From NCBI RefSeq assembly GCF_046267875.1, contig NZ_CP176502.1:372001-436000 (forward strand): a DNA stretch of 64,000 nucleotides, in the 5' to 3' direction. Position numbers and translations under genes: made by a program. Below, one piece after another: positions 24,196 through 34,689 of the stretch (within the stretch, counting starts at the first letter, position 1; each line of letters starts with the position of its first letter). A model generated the notes under the pieces. It had not been told where the DNA came from. It was given only the letters and a program-made list of their open reading frames with translations, and searched no databases. This DNA comes from Mannheimia glucosida (GTDB lineage: Bacteria; Pseudomonadota; Gammaproteobacteria; Enterobacterales; Pasteurellaceae).

Positions 24196-25641
24196 ATGCT
24201 AAATCAGGTTTCAAACAGCTTACTTGCTCCAAGTGGGCTTGAATTATCGCACTTAACTCAAGTGTTAGATCACTTCTCCGGCCGTCATATTGATTATGCC
24301 GATCTCTACTTCCAACTCAGCCAAGACGAAAGCTGGAGCTTGGAAGATAGCATCATCAAAGAAGGCGGTTTTTATATCGACCGAGGGTTCGGTGTGCGTG
24401 CTATATCAGGCGAAAAAACCGGCTTTGCCTATGCCGATCAAATCACATTAAAACAGCTTGAACAATGTGCCGCTGCCGCACGCTCAATCAGCCCAACAAG
24501 CGGTCAATTATCGGTAAAAAATTTCAAAAAAACGACCGCTTGTTCTCGCTACCCGGCAATCAACCCGCTAGAGACAATCAGCCGTGAACAAAAGGTCGAA
24601 TTGCTCCATTTAGTGGATCAAACCGCTCGAACGGCAGACCCGAGAGTGATTCAAGTGAATGCGAATCTCTCAGCGGTATATGAAGAAATGTTAGTGGCAG
24701 CGACTGACGGCACACTGGCTGCGGATATTCGTCCGTTAGTGCGTTTATCTGTGTCGGTACTGGTGGAACAAAATGGCAAACGGGAACGAGGTTCAGCCGG
24801 AGCCGGTGGTCGCTTTGGTTTAGACTGGTTCTTAGCAGCAAGCGAAACCGGCTTTAGCCGTGCGGAATCGCTTGCCAAAGAAGCCGTTCGCCAAGCCCTT
24901 GTGAATCTCACTGCCATTCCTGCACCGGCAGGCACAATGCCGATTGTTCTCGGTGCCGGCTGGCCAGGCATTTTGCTCCACGAAGCAGTTGGTCACGGCT
25001 TGGAGGGGGATTTTAACCGTAAGGAATCTTCACTCTTTAGCGGTAAAATTGGGCAAATGGTCACCTCTGAGCTTTGCACCATTGTTGATGACGGCACAGT
25101 GCCGAATATGCGAGGCTCAATCACGGTAGATGACGAAGGCGTGCCTTCGCAACGTAATGTGTTAATTGAAAACGGCATTCTAAAAGGCTATATGCAAGAC
25201 AAACTCAATGCCCGCCTGATGGGGGTTGCCCCAACAGGCAACGGCAGACGCGAATCTTACGCTCATTTGCCAATGCCACGAATGACCAACACCTACCTCA
25301 CCGAAGGCAATCACGAATTTGAAGAGATGATTGAATCGGTCGAATACGGTTTATATGCTCCACACTTCAGCGGCGGGCAAGTGGATATTACCTCCGGCAA
25401 ATTTGTGTTCTCCACCGCCGAAGCCTACTTAATCGAAAAAGGCAAAATCACCAAACCTGTCACAGGAGCAACCCTGATCGGCAGTGGTATTGAAGCAATG
25501 CAACAAGTTTCAATGGTCGGTAAAAAAATGGAACTCGACCCCGGCATCGGCACTTGCGGCAAAGAAGGGCAATCCGTACCGGTCGGCGTAGGACAACCTA
25601 CGGTGAAGCTGGATAAAATCACGGTGGGGGGAAGAGGGTAA
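24196..25641 (+). CDS. tldD: Metalloprotease TldD
   Basis: This 481-residue protein is the TldD half of the TldD/TldE(PmbA) zinc protease, which in E. coli removes the leader of microcin B17 and degrades CcdA. The zinc motif HEAVGHGLEGDF has H262, E263 and H267. Length matches E. coli TldD (481 aa). Residues about 100-117 (the segment SGQLSVKNFKKTTACS) are written by an inverted pair of uptake sequences. Its TAA overlaps the ATG of the next small gene by one base. No pmbA is nearby. Confidence 0.95.
   Translation: MLNQVSNSLLAPSGLELSHLTQVLDHFSGRHIDYADLYFQLSQDESWSLEDSIIKEGGFYIDRGFGVRAISGEKTGFAYADQITLKQLEQCAAAARSISPTSGQLSVKNFKKTTACSRYPAINPLETISREQKVELLHLVDQTARTADPRVIQVNANLSAVYEEMLVAATDGTLAADIRPLVRLSVSVLVEQNGKRERGSAGAGGRFGLDWFLAASETGFSRAESLAKEAVRQALVNLTAIPAPAGTMPIVLGAGWPGILLHEAVGHGLEGDFNRKESSLFSGKIGQMVTSELCTIVDDGTVPNMRGSITVDDEGVPSQRNVLIENGILKGYMQDKLNARLMGVAPTGNGRRESYAHLPMPRMTNTYLTEGNHEFEEMIESVEYGLYAPHFSGGQVDITSGKFVFSTAEAYLIEKGKITKPVTGATLIGSGIEAMQQVSMVGKKMELDPGIGTCGKEGQSVPVGVGQPTVKLDKITVGGRG
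24496..24543 (+). repeat. Inverted pair of exact uptake signal sequences inside tldD
   Basis: ACAAGCGGT (24496-24504) and ACCGCTTGT (24535-24543) face each other 30 bp apart inside the tldD frame. Such pairs normally lie between genes as terminators; here they are translated. Confidence 0.8.
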
Positions 25642-25952
25642 TGGAAAAACCAATGGTTTCATATTGGAAAGAAGATACAATAGAAATTTATATTGATGAA
25701 GATGGAGATGGAGATGGAGATGGAGAGCAAGTTATTATTTTAGGCACATATGATCACAAAAACTCAGGAAATCCTCAATTAGCTATTGGCATTCATTGGA
25801 GAAATTATCCAAACTCTCGAGGGTATCTCTCCCCTTGTGTTCTTTCTACAAAAAATGCAACAGCATTATTAAATGGTTTGCTACTTGGGGAGCAAGATAA
25901 AAAGAAAATAGATATCCTACAAAAGGCCCTCTTACGAATTAATAAACAATAG
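25641..25952 (+). CDS. Small acidic protein of unknown function with Asp-Gly repeats
   Basis: I do not recognise this 103-residue protein. Residues about 19-28 are DEDGDGDGDG, written by four GATGGA units. The rest has QLAIGIHWRNYPNSRGYLSP and STKNATALLNGLLLGEQDKK, with no signal peptide or membrane segment. The start overlaps the tldD stop by one base (TAATG), suggesting coupled translation; Met5 is an alternative start. The gene ends 10 bp before prmA. It is more AT-rich than the neighbours. The Asp-rich stretch could bind calcium, but nothing else supports that. Confidence 0.7.
   Translation: MEKPMVSYWKEDTIEIYIDEDGDGDGDGEQVIILGTYDHKNSGNPQLAIGIHWRNYPNSRGYLSPCVLSTKNATALLNGLLLGEQDKKKIDILQKALLRINKQ
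25701..25724 (+). repeat. Tandem hexamer (GATGGA)x4
   Basis: Four perfect GATGGA units in frame, coding for repeated Asp-Gly. Changes in copy number would alter length without shifting frame. Confidence 0.85.
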
Positions 25953-25962
25953 GAAAATCAAA

Positions 25963-26844
25963 ATGGCTTGGGTACAAATTCGTTTAAACAGTACAGATAA
26001 ACAGGCTGAGGAAATCAGCGATTTTTTAACCGAGATTGGAGCGGTGTCGGTGACTTTTATGGATAGTCAAGATACCCCAATTTTTGAACCTCTTCCGGGG
26101 GAAACCCGTCTTTGGGGAAATACCGATGTAGTTGGGCTTTTTGATGCGGAAACTGATATGAATCTCATCGTAGAAGCACTAAAAACCAGCAAATTAGTGG
26201 ACGAAAACTTTGCTCACAAAATCGAGCAAATCGAAGACAAAGACTGGGAACGGGAGTGGATGGATAATTTCCACCCAATGCAGTTTGGCAAGCGTTTATG
26301 GATCTGCCCAAGCTGGCGTGAAGTGCCTGACCCGAATGCAGTTAATGTGATGCTCGACCCCGGGCTTGCATTTGGCACCGGCACACACCCAACAACCTCG
26401 CTCTGCTTACAATGGTTAGATAGCTTAGATTTAGAAGGCAAAACGGTTATCGACTTCGGCTGTGGTTCAGGTATTTTAGCTATCGCTGCACTTAAACTCG
26501 GTGCAAAACAAGCCATCGGGATTGATATCGACCCACAGGCGATTTTAGCTAGTCAAAACAACGCCGAGGCGAACGGCGTAGCAGAGAAACTACAACTTTT
26601 CTTAGCCAAAGATCAGCCAAAAGAGTTACAAGCCGATGTTGTTGTTGCGAATATTCTAGCCGGCCCACTCAAAGAGTTAGCACCAAATATTATCACACTG
26701 GTTAAACCAAACGGAGATTTAGGCTTATCTGGTATTCTTACTACTCAGGCTGAAAGTGTGTGTGAGGCTTACACCGAAGCCTTTACGCTAGACCCTGTTG
26801 TAGAAAAAGAAGAATGGTGTCGTATTACAGGTCAAAAAATCTAA
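25963..26844 (+). CDS. prmA: Ribosomal protein L11 methyltransferase
   Basis: This 293-residue protein starts MAWVQIRLNSTDKQAEEISD, the L11-recognition domain. The SAM-dependent methyltransferase domain follows, with DPGLAFGTGTHPTTSLCLQW, VIDFGCGSGILAIAALKLGA and VVANILAGPLKEL. It methylates several amino groups of ribosomal protein L11. Length equals E. coli PrmA. In related genomes dusB and fis follow prmA; here a terminator and the end of the rRNA operon follow instead. Confidence 0.97.
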   Translation: MAWVQIRLNSTDKQAEEISDFLTEIGAVSVTFMDSQDTPIFEPLPGETRLWGNTDVVGLFDAETDMNLIVEALKTSKLVDENFAHKIEQIEDKDWEREWMDNFHPMQFGKRLWICPSWREVPDPNAVNVMLDPGLAFGTGTHPTTSLCLQWLDSLDLEGKTVIDFGCGSGILAIAALKLGAKQAIGIDIDPQAILASQNNAEANGVAEKLQLFLAKDQPKELQADVVVANILAGPLKELAPNIITLVKPNGDLGLSGILTTQAESVCEAYTEAFTLDPVVEKEEWCRITGQKI

Positions 26845-26847
26845 TAA

Positions 26848-26880
26848 AAGCCCTGTTTAAAACAGGGCTTACGTTTTTTT
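26848..26880 (+). terminator. Intrinsic terminator of prmA
   Basis: Arms AAGCCCTGTT and AACAGGGCTT with a short loop, followed by ACGTTTTTTT. The remaining DNA up to the tRNA genes (26881-26982) shows no feature I can name. Confidence 0.85.
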
Positions 26881-26982
26881 AAATACTACGACTTACTACT
26901 CCCCTATCTTAGCAACTATCTCCCGGACACTAACTAACACAAGCGGGAGAAATAACAGAAAAATTTACAAATTATATAAATG

Positions 26983-27011
26983 AAAAAACCGACTGAAATT
27001 TCAGTCGGTTT
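26983..27011 (-). terminator. Terminator of the rRNA/tRNA operon
   Basis: A 26-bp near-perfect palindrome with arms AAACCGACTGAA and TTCAGTCGGTTT, followed on the minus strand by TTTTCATT. It lies 9 bp after the tRNA-Trp gene end. Confidence 0.88.
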
Positions 27012-27019
27012 CTAATATC

Positions 27020-27095
27020 TGGCAGGGGCGGAGAGGCTCGAACTCCCAACACCCGGTTTTGGAGACCGGTGCTCTACCAATTGAACTACGCCCCT
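27020..27095 (-). tRNA. tRNA-Trp (anticodon CCA)
   Basis: The 76-nt minus-strand cloverleaf starts AGGGGCGTAGTTCAATTGGT, has anticodon loop CTCCAAA, T-arm with GTTCGAGCC, and an encoded CCA end. It is the last gene of the rrn operon, after tRNA-Asp, as in E. coli rrnC. Confidence 0.97.
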
Positions 27096-27120
27096 ATTGA
27101 TAGCTATTTATTTTGTACTT

Positions 27121-27148
27121 ATAGGGGCAAATAATTATTTGCCCCTAT
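27121..27148. repeat. 28-bp perfect palindrome between tRNA-Asp and tRNA-Trp
   Basis: The arms ATAGGGGCAAATAA and TTATTTGCCCCTAT are exact reverse complements with no spacer. No T-run follows on the minus strand, so a processing or stability role is likelier than termination. Similar GGGGCGAAT palindromes occur near 54.7 and 56.5 kb. Confidence 0.6.
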
Positions 27149-27159
27149 GTTTAAATTAT

Positions 27160-27236
27160 TGGCGGAACGGACGGGACTCGAACCCGCGACCCCCTGCGTG
27201 ACAGGCAGGTATTCTAACCAGCTGAACTACCGCTCC
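27160..27236 (-). tRNA. tRNA-Asp (anticodon GTC)
   Basis: The 77-nt minus-strand gene starts GGAGCGGTAGTTCAGCTGGT, with anticodon loop CTGTCAC, T-arm GGTTCGAGTCC and encoded CCA. It follows the second 5S gene in the operon. Confidence 0.97.
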
Positions 27237-27248
27237 TAAATTAATAGA

Positions 27249-27361
27249 TTGATAATGCCCTACTCTCACATGGCGAATCACCACACTACCATCGGCGTTA
27301 CTGCGTTTTACTTCTGAGTTCGGGATGGAGTCAGGTAGAGCCACAGCACTCTGGTTATCAA
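27249..27361 (-). rRNA. 5S ribosomal RNA, distal copy
   Basis: The core CGAACTCAGAAGT (minus strand) and CGATGGTAGTGTGG are typical 5S rRNA. The terminal helix is TTGATAA/TTATCAA, unlike the proximal copy. About 113 nt. It is the second of two tandem 5S genes. Confidence 0.9.
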
Positions 27362-27439
27362 TCAAATTCGTTCTATTTAGTCAGTTTACTAATTGTTGTT
27401 TGTTTACTTATTAATAAACTCACTAAATAAATTAAAACC

Positions 27440-27554
27440 CCCGACGATGCTCTACTCTCACATGGCGAATCACCACACTACCATCGACGTCACTGCGTTT
27501 TACTTCTGAGTTCGGTATGGGGTCAGGTAGGACCACAGCACTCTTGTCGTCGGG
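27440..27554 (-). rRNA. 5S ribosomal RNA, proximal copy
   Basis: Same conserved core as the distal copy, but the terminal helix is CCCGACGA/TCGTCGGG and a few inner bases differ. About 115 nt. It lies about 120 bp after the 23S gene on the minus strand. Confidence 0.92.
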
Positions 27555-27677
27555 AAAATTCTTTTCTATCTTCAGTTTCAGTTAATTATGCCATTAACTT
27601 CACTTTGATTCATTTCTTCTCTATTTTCGTTCTTTCTTCTCAATACAAAAACAAGCCTAAAAACATTTGAGCGTTGT

Positions 27678-30575
<2,898 letters not shown>

Positions 30576-30787
30576 ATACAACCTCAAATGTTTTCTAACA
30601 CTTCTAAAAAATTAAAAGTAAAAAGTAAAAAACTATGAAGTCAGTTTACAACTAAACACTTGACTGCTTTTGTTCAGTCAAGATTTTTTACTACTCAGAC
30701 TTTCAATTTATTCGTTATCACTTATGTATAATTACTTATGCGTAACGAACTTGAAATATCTCTCAGTTTTTCAGCTTGTTTCTATAT

Positions 30788-30799
30788 TGTTAAAGAACA
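30788..30799 (-). promoter_or_regulatory. Spacer boxA ahead of 23S rRNA
   Basis: Minus-strand TGTTCTTTAACA is the antitermination boxA, bound by NusB/S10. It lies between tRNA-Ala and 23S, as in E. coli rrn operons. Confidence 0.85.
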
Positions 30800-30819
30800 A
30801 AGATTATGGCTTTCGCCTA

Positions 30820-30883
30820 TCATCATACCTAAAATTGCAAAACATTCGGCATTTTTAACCGCTTGTAATCTTAGGTATGATGA
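30820..30883 (-). other. 16S-23S spacer stem-loop with an uptake sequence in the loop
   Basis: Perfect 13-bp arms TCATCATACCTAA (30820-30832) and TTAGGTATGATGA (30871-30883) enclose 38 bases that contain an exact USS ACCGCTTGT (30858-30866). The hairpin lies between tRNA-Ala and the spacer boxA. The rest of the 30576-30899 gap is AT-rich spacer. Confidence 0.7.
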
Positions 30884-30899
30884 CTAAAGTCATGATGAT

Positions 30900-30975
30900 T
30901 GGTGGAGATAAGCGGGATCGAACCGCTGACCTCCTGCGTGCAAGGCAGGCGCTCTCCCAGCTGAGCTATATCCCC
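30900..30975 (-). tRNA. tRNA-Ala (anticodon TGC)
   Basis: The 76-nt minus-strand gene starts GGGGATATAGCTCAGCTGGG with anticodon loop CTTGCAC, GGTTCGATCC T-arm and encoded CCA. It lies in the 16S-23S spacer after tRNA-Ile. Confidence 0.97.
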
Positions 30976-31031
30976 ATTTCATCTTCCGTTTTCTTCACTC
31001 ATAGTCGCTTCGCTTTCGCTTGCCTTCTGAG

Positions 31032-31108
<77 letters not shown>

Positions 31109-31183
31109 AACGGATGACCTTCGGTTTTGTCTTCTTTTATCAAACAATCTGTGTGAACACTTGCTGTCGTTCTTGATTATCGG

Positions 31184-32723
<1,540 letters not shown>

Positions 32724-32902
32724 AAAAAGTTTAATCGCTCAATACTGCTGACATAAAATCGCACTTTCAAATTTAAACCTAATTAAAATCAGGTTAAAAG
32801 AAAGTAATGAATTTCTAGTTAGCACCTACTAAGACTTCAAAATTAAAAAATATTTTTAAATCAAGTCAATCAACAAGTGCCCACACAGATTGTCTGATAA
32901 AT

Positions 32903-32914
32903 TGTTAAAGAACA
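32903..32914 (-). promoter_or_regulatory. Leader boxA of the rRNA operon
   Basis: Minus-strand TGTTCTTTAACA, followed by AATTTATCAGACAATCTGTG as in enteric rrn leaders. It loads the Nus antitermination complex. Confidence 0.9.
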
Positions 32915-32920
32915 AAAAGA

Positions 32921-32969
32921 AACGACGCACTGGAAATCAATTTTAAATCGTTCACAACAGTGCGTCGTT
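32921..32969 (-). terminator. Terminator-like hairpin in the rRNA leader
   Basis: Perfect 12-bp arms AACGACGCACTG and CAGTGCGTCGTT with a 25-nt loop lie about 10 nt after the predicted start. On the minus strand they are followed by TCTTTTTGTTC, which runs into boxA. It looks like an intrinsic terminator or attenuator, but could be just a leader stem. Confidence 0.55.
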
Positions 32970-32980
32970 GTGTGCTGCGT

Positions 32981-33008
32981 ATTATAGGGAAAAACAAAAA
33001 CAACGCAA
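32981..33008 (-). promoter_or_regulatory. sigma-70 promoter of the rRNA operon
   Basis: On the minus strand TTGCGT (plus 33003-33008), a 16-bp spacer and a consensus TATAAT (plus 32981-32986) are followed by a GC-rich ACGCAGCAC discriminator, typical of rRNA promoters. The DNA upstream is A/T-tract rich, like an UP element. The 32724-33179 gap otherwise holds leader RNA and one USS. Confidence 0.8.
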
Positions 33009-33117
33009 GTGGTTTTTGTAAAAAATTTGAAAAAAGATCTTTTTTGCAGATATTTAATACAAAACGATCGTTTTATCGGCAAAATTTCTAATATTTGCAA
33101 ATTTTCTTATAAATTCG

Positions 33118-33126
33118 ACCGCTTGT
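33118..33126 (-). repeat. DNA uptake signal sequence
   Basis: Exact ACCGCTTGT between the rRNA promoter region and the frd terminator. Confidence 0.8.
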
Positions 33127-33142
33127 TAGCATATAAAAATGA

Positions 33143-33174
33143 AAAGACCATCTGCTTTATACAAGATGGTCTTT
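33143..33174 (-). terminator. Intrinsic terminator of frdABCD
   Basis: Arms AAAGACCATCT and AGATGGTCTTT form an 11-bp stem, followed on the minus strand by TTCATTTTTATAT. Confidence 0.82.
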
Positions 33175-33179
33175 CTCAT

Positions 33180-33527
33180 TTAAATCTGCACGACTGCGAT
33201 AATTACTAGAATTGTGTATAAGATAGACAATCCGTAGAAAATCACATTACCTGCTGGCGTGTGAACTTTCAGGTCGTGTAATCCATGATGGATACGGTGC
33301 ATTCCTGCCCACATAGGGAAAATCGCTAATACCATAATAGCGAGCTTGCCGATCCAAGTATGGGCAAAGGCAATAATATTATCTGGTGATACTAACCCGA
33401 ATGGCAGTAATAAACCGATAATAAAGATTACCACAGGGAAAAATAATGCACTTACCATTCCCCCAGCACTAAAAAGCAACCATACCGGCGGTTCATTCGA
33501 ACGTTTTGGGTTTTGATCAAGACTCAT
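33180..33527 (-). CDS. frdD: Fumarate reductase membrane anchor subunit D
   Basis: This 115-residue protein has three hydrophobic membrane helices and the FrdD-like start MSLDQNPKRSNEPPVWLLFS, followed by MVSALFFPVVIFIIG. With FrdC it anchors the FrdAB complex and forms the menaquinol site. Length is close to E. coli FrdD (119 aa). It is the last gene of frdABCD, 13 bp after frdC. Confidence 0.93.
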   Translation of the reverse strand: MSLDQNPKRSNEPPVWLLFSAGGMVSALFFPVVIFIIGLLLPFGLVSPDNIIAFAHTWIGKLAIMVLAIFPMWAGMHRIHHGLHDLKVHTPAGNVIFYGLSILYTILVIIAVVQI

Positions 33528-33540
33528 TTTCTTCCCCTTC

Positions 33541-33933
33541 TTAAATATAAACCAAGATTAATGCAATTACGCTAATTACGCCTGTTGCTGCCCAAAGAAT
33601 ATTTCTTCCAACCGAGACTGGTAAGTGTTTACCTTTAACCATCACGGACATGACGGCAGGTGTCATCACAAAAAGTGTTGCCGCATGATATAACATTGCT
33701 GCCAATGAAATTATGTTTAGGATAACAACTAACGGATTTTGTAAGAAATCTACAAAATCGGTGGCGAATGTGCCTTTACTTAACGCAACTGCTCCATAAA
33801 AGAGCACAATGCAGAACCAAACCGTTGGAAGACAGGTTAATTCTCTTACCATATACATTTTATAGAAGTCGAGTTTTTTCCACCAACTGGCTTTCATTCC
33901 TCTTACATAAGGTCTACGTTTTGTTGCTGACAT
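33541..33933 (-). CDS. frdC: Fumarate reductase membrane anchor subunit C
   Basis: This 130-residue protein has three membrane helices; MSATKRRPYVRGMKASWWKK, FYKMYMVRELTCLPTVWFC and the C-terminal half with FVMTPAVMSV match FrdC. Length is equal to the family norm (about 131 aa). It contributes to menaquinol oxidation with FrdD. It lies 9 bp after frdB. Confidence 0.93.
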   Translation of the reverse strand: MSATKRRPYVRGMKASWWKKLDFYKMYMVRELTCLPTVWFCIVLFYGAVALSKGTFATDFVDFLQNPLVVILNIISLAAMLYHAATLFVMTPAVMSVMVKGKHLPVSVGRNILWAATGVISVIALILVYI

Positions 33934-33942
33934 TTGTTCCTC

Positions 33943-34674
33943 CTATCTCGGTTTGATCATTGAGATAACATAATCTTTTGCACTTTCAAGCTTGCCTTGG
34001 TTCACGGCTGTTGCCGGCCCAACGTGTTTCGGGCAAACTTCGGAGCAATAGCCCACAAAAGTACAGCTCCAAACACCGTTTTTGCTGCTGAGTAGCTTCA
34101 TACGCTCTTCTCGTCCGTTATCACGGTTATCCAAGTTGTAACGGTGTGCCAATGTAATCGCAGCAGGCCCGATGAATTCAGGGTTTAAACCAAATTGTGG
34201 ACAAGCCGCATAGCATAAACCACAGTTAATGCACATTGAGAATTGACGATATTTCTCTAATTGTGCCGGCGTTTGTTTAGTACGTTGCCCTTCCGGTGCT
34301 TTATTATCAATAATATAAGGTTTAATTGCCTCGATGCTATCAATAAAGTGGCTTAAATCCACTACTAAGTCACGCTCAATCGGGAAGTTCGCCAGCGGCT
34401 CAATTCGCATAAAACCGCTGTAATCACGCAGGAATGTTTTACAAGCTAACTTCGGCTTACCGTTTACCATCATTCCGCAAGAACCACAAATCGCCATACG
34501 GCAAGACCAGCGATAAGAAAGTTCCGGTTCTAATTCGTCTTTAATAAAGCCCAATGCATCTAAAAGTGAAGTTTGGCTGTCATACGGCACTTCATATCTG
34601 TCTAAATGTGGCTCGCTATCTGATTCAGGGTTGTAGCGTAGCACTTCGATGGTCATTTTATCTAAATTTGCCAT
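33943..34674 (-). CDS. frdB: Fumarate reductase iron-sulfur subunit
   Basis: This 243-residue protein has the plant-type [2Fe-2S] cysteines in SYRWSCRMAICGSCGMMVNG, then SMCINCGLCYAACPQF and a last cluster with CTFVGYCSEVCPKHV for the [4Fe-4S] and [3Fe-4S] centres. It conducts electrons from menaquinol at FrdCD to the FAD of FrdA. Length is as in E. coli (244 aa). It follows frdA by 15 bp. Confidence 0.97.
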   Translation of the reverse strand: MANLDKMTIEVLRYNPESDSEPHLDRYEVPYDSQTSLLDALGFIKDELEPELSYRWSCRMAICGSCGMMVNGKPKLACKTFLRDYSGFMRIEPLANFPIERDLVVDLSHFIDSIEAIKPYIIDNKAPEGQRTKQTPAQLEKYRQFSMCINCGLCYAACPQFGLNPEFIGPAAITLAHRYNLDNRDNGREERMKLLSSKNGVWSCTFVGYCSEVCPKHVGPATAVNQGKLESAKDYVISMIKPR

Positions 34675-34689
34675 TTTACTGCTCCTTCT

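Noticed and set aside
25701..25724. GATGGA repeat as a phase-variation switch
   Set aside because: The unit is 6 bp, so slippage cannot shift the reading frame; at most it changes protein length.
27156..27365. ORF across tRNA-Asp and the distal 5S gene ending in a CHAGGRGFESRPFRQ-like peptide
   Set aside because: This peptide is the well-known spurious translation of a tRNA gene; the RNA genes explain the DNA completely.
30820..30883. Possible CRISPR-like repeat or terminator in the rRNA spacer
   Set aside because: Only one inverted pair is present, with no direct-repeat array and no T-run; it is better explained as a spacer RNA stem.
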